From the NCBI GenBank assembly GCA_963971305.1, contig CAXARO010000184.1:87001-151000 (forward strand): a DNA stretch of 64,000 nt, given 5' to 3'. The DNA comes from Arcuatula senhousia. Its lineage: Eukaryota > Mollusca > Bivalvia > Mytilida > Mytilidae. The notes below the pieces were generated by a model. The model made no database searches and had not been told where the DNA came from. It worked only from the letters and a program-made list of their open reading frames with translations. This document shows positions 61,149-64,000 of this stretch, piece by piece (position 1 is the first letter of the stretch; every line of letters begins with the position of its first letter). Both the position numbers and the translations under genes were made by a program.

Positions 61149-62638
61149 TAAAGGACAATTCTTCGGAAAGAATTGTTAGGTCTTTCCCTTTCCTAAGTTT
61201 TGAAATTGCTTAAGAAAGACGCAATATCAAATATTTTTTTTCCTAACCTTGAACTTTCCTAACCTACAACTTCTTATGATGAGTATATAAAAATCAGAAC
61301 TGATCTGTCATACCAGAGCATGCACAATTGTTTCTTATTCTGTTAACCATTTGCATTACGTTTCATGTACCAACAGATTGGATTAGTACTGAAAGTCAAG
61401 TGAATTATCTCAAAAATATGGTGTCAAACCTCTGGTTTTAATAGAAAATAACGTGGTAATTTAATCTTGGTTCCACTACTGATAATGGGTGATTATAGTC
61501 GTGATCATAGGCTATATAGTTTCTGCAGAGGCTGCGTAAAAATACTCGCTATTTACCATAGATCGCCAAACCAATGACACATAAGTGCCAGAGCTAGCTA
61601 GCTGTTTGAATTACTAAATAACTGGAGACAGAACCATGTCCCAAAATGTGGAAATTCTAGTCGGATTTCGGAACACCAGTTCCTGTCTTTAAACGAAAAA
61701 TCTAAACGGCCATTTTTAAATGTTGACCATAACGGTATTTATTACTTCTGAATTGATATCACATTTCCTTATGGCGGTTTGTTGCCAAAACACGTTTTAC
61801 GCTAAATGTAATTAATTTGTTATTAAATAGAAGATTTAAGGTCACAGTAGATGAAATCACCGTAATAAAGATTTCTTTCATAGATAACCATTCATAGGGA
61901 GTTCTTATTTGAGTAGTGAATAGAATATTTATGTTAGCTTTTAATCTACCTATTGCTTTAAACTTATGGAAAAAGTAAGGTTGAAAAAAAATCTATGCAT
62001 GTCGTCCTTAAATGAGACCAAATAAGTTCAGGTAAATATTGAAACCTAAAAATGATTTTCTAAAGTATCCTTTTCTCTTACCAGTGCAAACTATGAGACA
62101 ATTTTTTAGTTTTTTGCATGAAAATTCCATCCACTAGGCAACAATTTGACTAGGACTCGATATTTTCTTTAAAAGCATTTAGCGCAGGTAATAAAAAGTT
62201 AGAGGATGGAGAGGGCTGTCTTTTTATAAAAAGATGAAAAATGTATCCTTTCAGGTGTTTGCTTATATAAGCAAAAAAGGGAAATTTGGGAACCGGGTAT
62301 TTTAATACTAAAAAAGTCAAAGTTTAAAGGGGAATAACTCCTGTATTGGTAAATATACAAATATGAAAATTGACCCTGCACAAGTTCAAGAGTTACTCTT
62401 CTGCATGCAAAAGGAATAAAGTTGGTACCTATTATGGTTTAGGAGGAGAAGATTCCACAAACTTTTGAGCTAAAAGGGGCATAACTCTTATACGTAAAAT
62501 GGTACGGTACCCAAGTGTTTTTTCTGAAACGACAAACATAGACCGATAAAGTATACCAAGTATCATTGCGACATGTCGCGTACTTCTCAAAGTTGAAATT
62601 TGGCGAAACGGCGGAAGAAAGAAAATAATAATAATAAT
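61149..62638 (+). repeat. Segment E: class II 5' end, single-copy body, F-type tail
   Basis: A class II stem-loop (ACAATTCTT, CGGA, AAGAATTGT at 61155-61176) and AGGTCTTTCCC open it. The body from about 61200 to 62285 has no match in the window and no gene I can support. From about 62295 (ATTTTAATACTAAAAAAGTC) to 62638 it follows the F-family tail almost base for base, including GGAATAACTCC, GGTACGGTACCCAAGTG, GACATGTCGCG and GGCGGAAG before (TAA)n. It therefore looks like a chimera of a foreign body and a family F tail. Confidence 0.65.
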
Positions 62639-63595
62639 CAGAAGAAATACAATAAGGTCTTCCCTTGGAAAGGGAAAGACCTTAAAAAAGAGGGCAGATG
62701 GGACTTTTTCTAGGTTTTTAGGGTTGATATCATCTAATTATGGTCAAATAAGGTGTATTTACCCAAAAATAACATTTTTTGGTCAAAAATGGCAAATTTC
62801 CAAATTTTCAAAAAAAAGGGGGGGGGGCAAAAGTCAACTTTCTTATTTTTGACATCTGGTGACTTTTAATGACTGAAATAGGTTGGAATAGTATAGGTAA
62901 GGTGGTTTGACCTTGAAAAAACCTTCAAGGTCATACCATGGCTAAATACAGTGATACGGTGTAAAAATCACAAAAATCCATGTCGCGACAACATTTTTTC
63001 ACTTTTTTCCAAATTTTTTTCTGTGTTTAGGAGACAGAACATAAACACACCATTTAAAGTAAAAAGCGTACTGAAAAATGTTTCTCCTTGTTGGACTTAT
63101 TTCCCAATCAAAAAATGTTAATTTTTCATAAATCAACAAACGATGACCTTGACCTTTGACCTTGACGTTTTCTTGATCCTTAGGGGTCAATGACCCTGTA
63201 TACCAAGTTTCATTGAAATATCTTAAGAATTGTTGATTTTAGTATTTTAATACTAAAAAAGTCAAACTTTCAAGGGGAATAACTCCTGTATTGGTTAATA
63301 TAGCAATATGAAAAATGACCCAGCACAAGTTCAAGAGTTACTCTTCTGAATGCAAAAAGAATGAACTTGGTACCTCTAATGGCTTAGGAGGAGAAGGGGG
63401 AACAAACTTTTTAGCTAAAAGGGGCATAACTCTTATACGTAAAATGGTACGGTACCCAAGTGTTTTTTCTGAAACAACAAACATAGACCGATAAAGTATA
63501 CCAAGTATCATTGCGACATGTCGCGTACTTCTCAAAGTTGAAATTTGGCGAAACGGCGGAAGAAAGAAAATAATAATAATAATAATAATAATAAT
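62639..63595 (+). repeat. Module F1
   Basis: A complete F module of 957 bp, with leader, class I hairpin at 62654-62683, everted TCAAGGTCA pair at 62908-62933 (spacer AAAAACCT), chained TGACCT sites near 63143-63168, and an F tail ending in (TAA)n. It is followed in tandem by F2. The minus-strand frames at 62999-63190 and 63338-63535 lie inside the repeat and are not supported as genes. Confidence 0.9.
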
Positions 63596-64000
63596 CAGAA
63601 GAAATACAATAAGGTCTTCCCTTGGAAAGGGAAAGACCTTAAAAAAGAGGGCAAATGGTGCTTTTTCTGGGTTTTTAGAGTTGATATCATCTAATTATGG
63701 TCAAATAAGGTGTATTTACCCAAAAATAACATTTTTTGGTCAAAAATGGCAAATTTCCAAATTTTCAAAAAAAAGGGGGGGGGGGCAAAAGTCAACTTTC
63801 TTATTTTTGACATCTGGTGACTTTTAATGACTGAAATAGGTTGGAATAGTATAGGTAAGGTGGTTTGACCTTGAAAAAACCTTCAAGGTCATACCATGGC
63901 TAAATACAGTGATACGGTGTAAAAATCACAAAAATCCATGTCGCGACAACATTTTTTCACTTTTTTCCAAATTTTTTTCTGTGTTTAGGAGACAGAACAT
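63596..64000 (+). repeat. Module F2, cut by the window end
   Basis: It begins with the same leader and class I hairpin (63611-63640) as F1 and matches F1 closely to the last base, including the long G run near 63775-63786. With F1 it forms at least the start of a tandem F array. Confidence 0.9.

Noticed and set aside
61200..62285. A gene or exon in the E body
   Set aside because: No long frame on either strand and no convincing splice-flanked coding stretch could be seen by eye.

Overview
This window looks like AT-rich, non-coding, repeat-dominated nuclear DNA of an animal, most likely a bivalve or other mollusc. That guess rests on phrases I associate with molluscan repeats: chained TGACCT half-sites, GGGCCATAACTC-like and GGGGAGATAACTCC-like motifs, and dense (TAA)n tracts. 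It is from memory and unverified. I find no convincing protein-coding gene, tRNA or rRNA. All open frames are short, follow repeat periods, or run through simple repeats.

Almost the whole window is a head-to-tail chain of modules, all in the same (+) orientation. Each module starts with a stem-loop joined to an AGGTCTTTCC motif, carries a body of about 0.8-2 kb, and ends with a related tail (GGGGAGATAACTCC-like box, GACCGA box, TGTCGCG, a GCGG purine run) that finishes in (TAA)n. I name the families A to H here for convenience. Order: end of C0 (1-415), hairpin cluster (about 400-717), F0 (718-1660), G1 with a 106/115-bp satellite (1661-3640), G2 with a 105-bp satellite (3641-5270), array A1 of 13 units (5323-17578), B1 (17579-19095), array A2 of 20 units (19165-39248, one unit holding a 1,247-bp insertion), B2 (39249-40767), B3 (40768-42300), C1 (42301-43204), hairpin cluster (43205-43392), a lone A unit (43393-44330), C2 (44331-45240), mostly single-copy segment H with an inverted-repeat element (45288-47950), array D1 (47951-57690), C3 (57691-58621), array D2 of 3 units (58674-61148), chimeric segment E (61149-62638), F1 and the start of F2 (62639-64000).

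A (942 bp) and D (827 bp) are sister satellites. D lacks a block of about 115 bp that in A holds a cluster of TGACCT half-sites. Units within an array are nearly identical, even in TAA number, which points to very recent amplification or homogenisation, or to assembly smoothing. A1 shows a higher-order pattern of indel variants.

The most interesting signal is the shared stem-loop. Its loop-proximal stem differs between families but stays paired, its arms keep a one-base asymmetry, and bare hairpin-(TAA)n copies occur without any body. Together with exchangeable bodies and a common tail, this looks like an undescribed modular, possibly mobile, satellite-forming repeat system. The mechanism is unknown.
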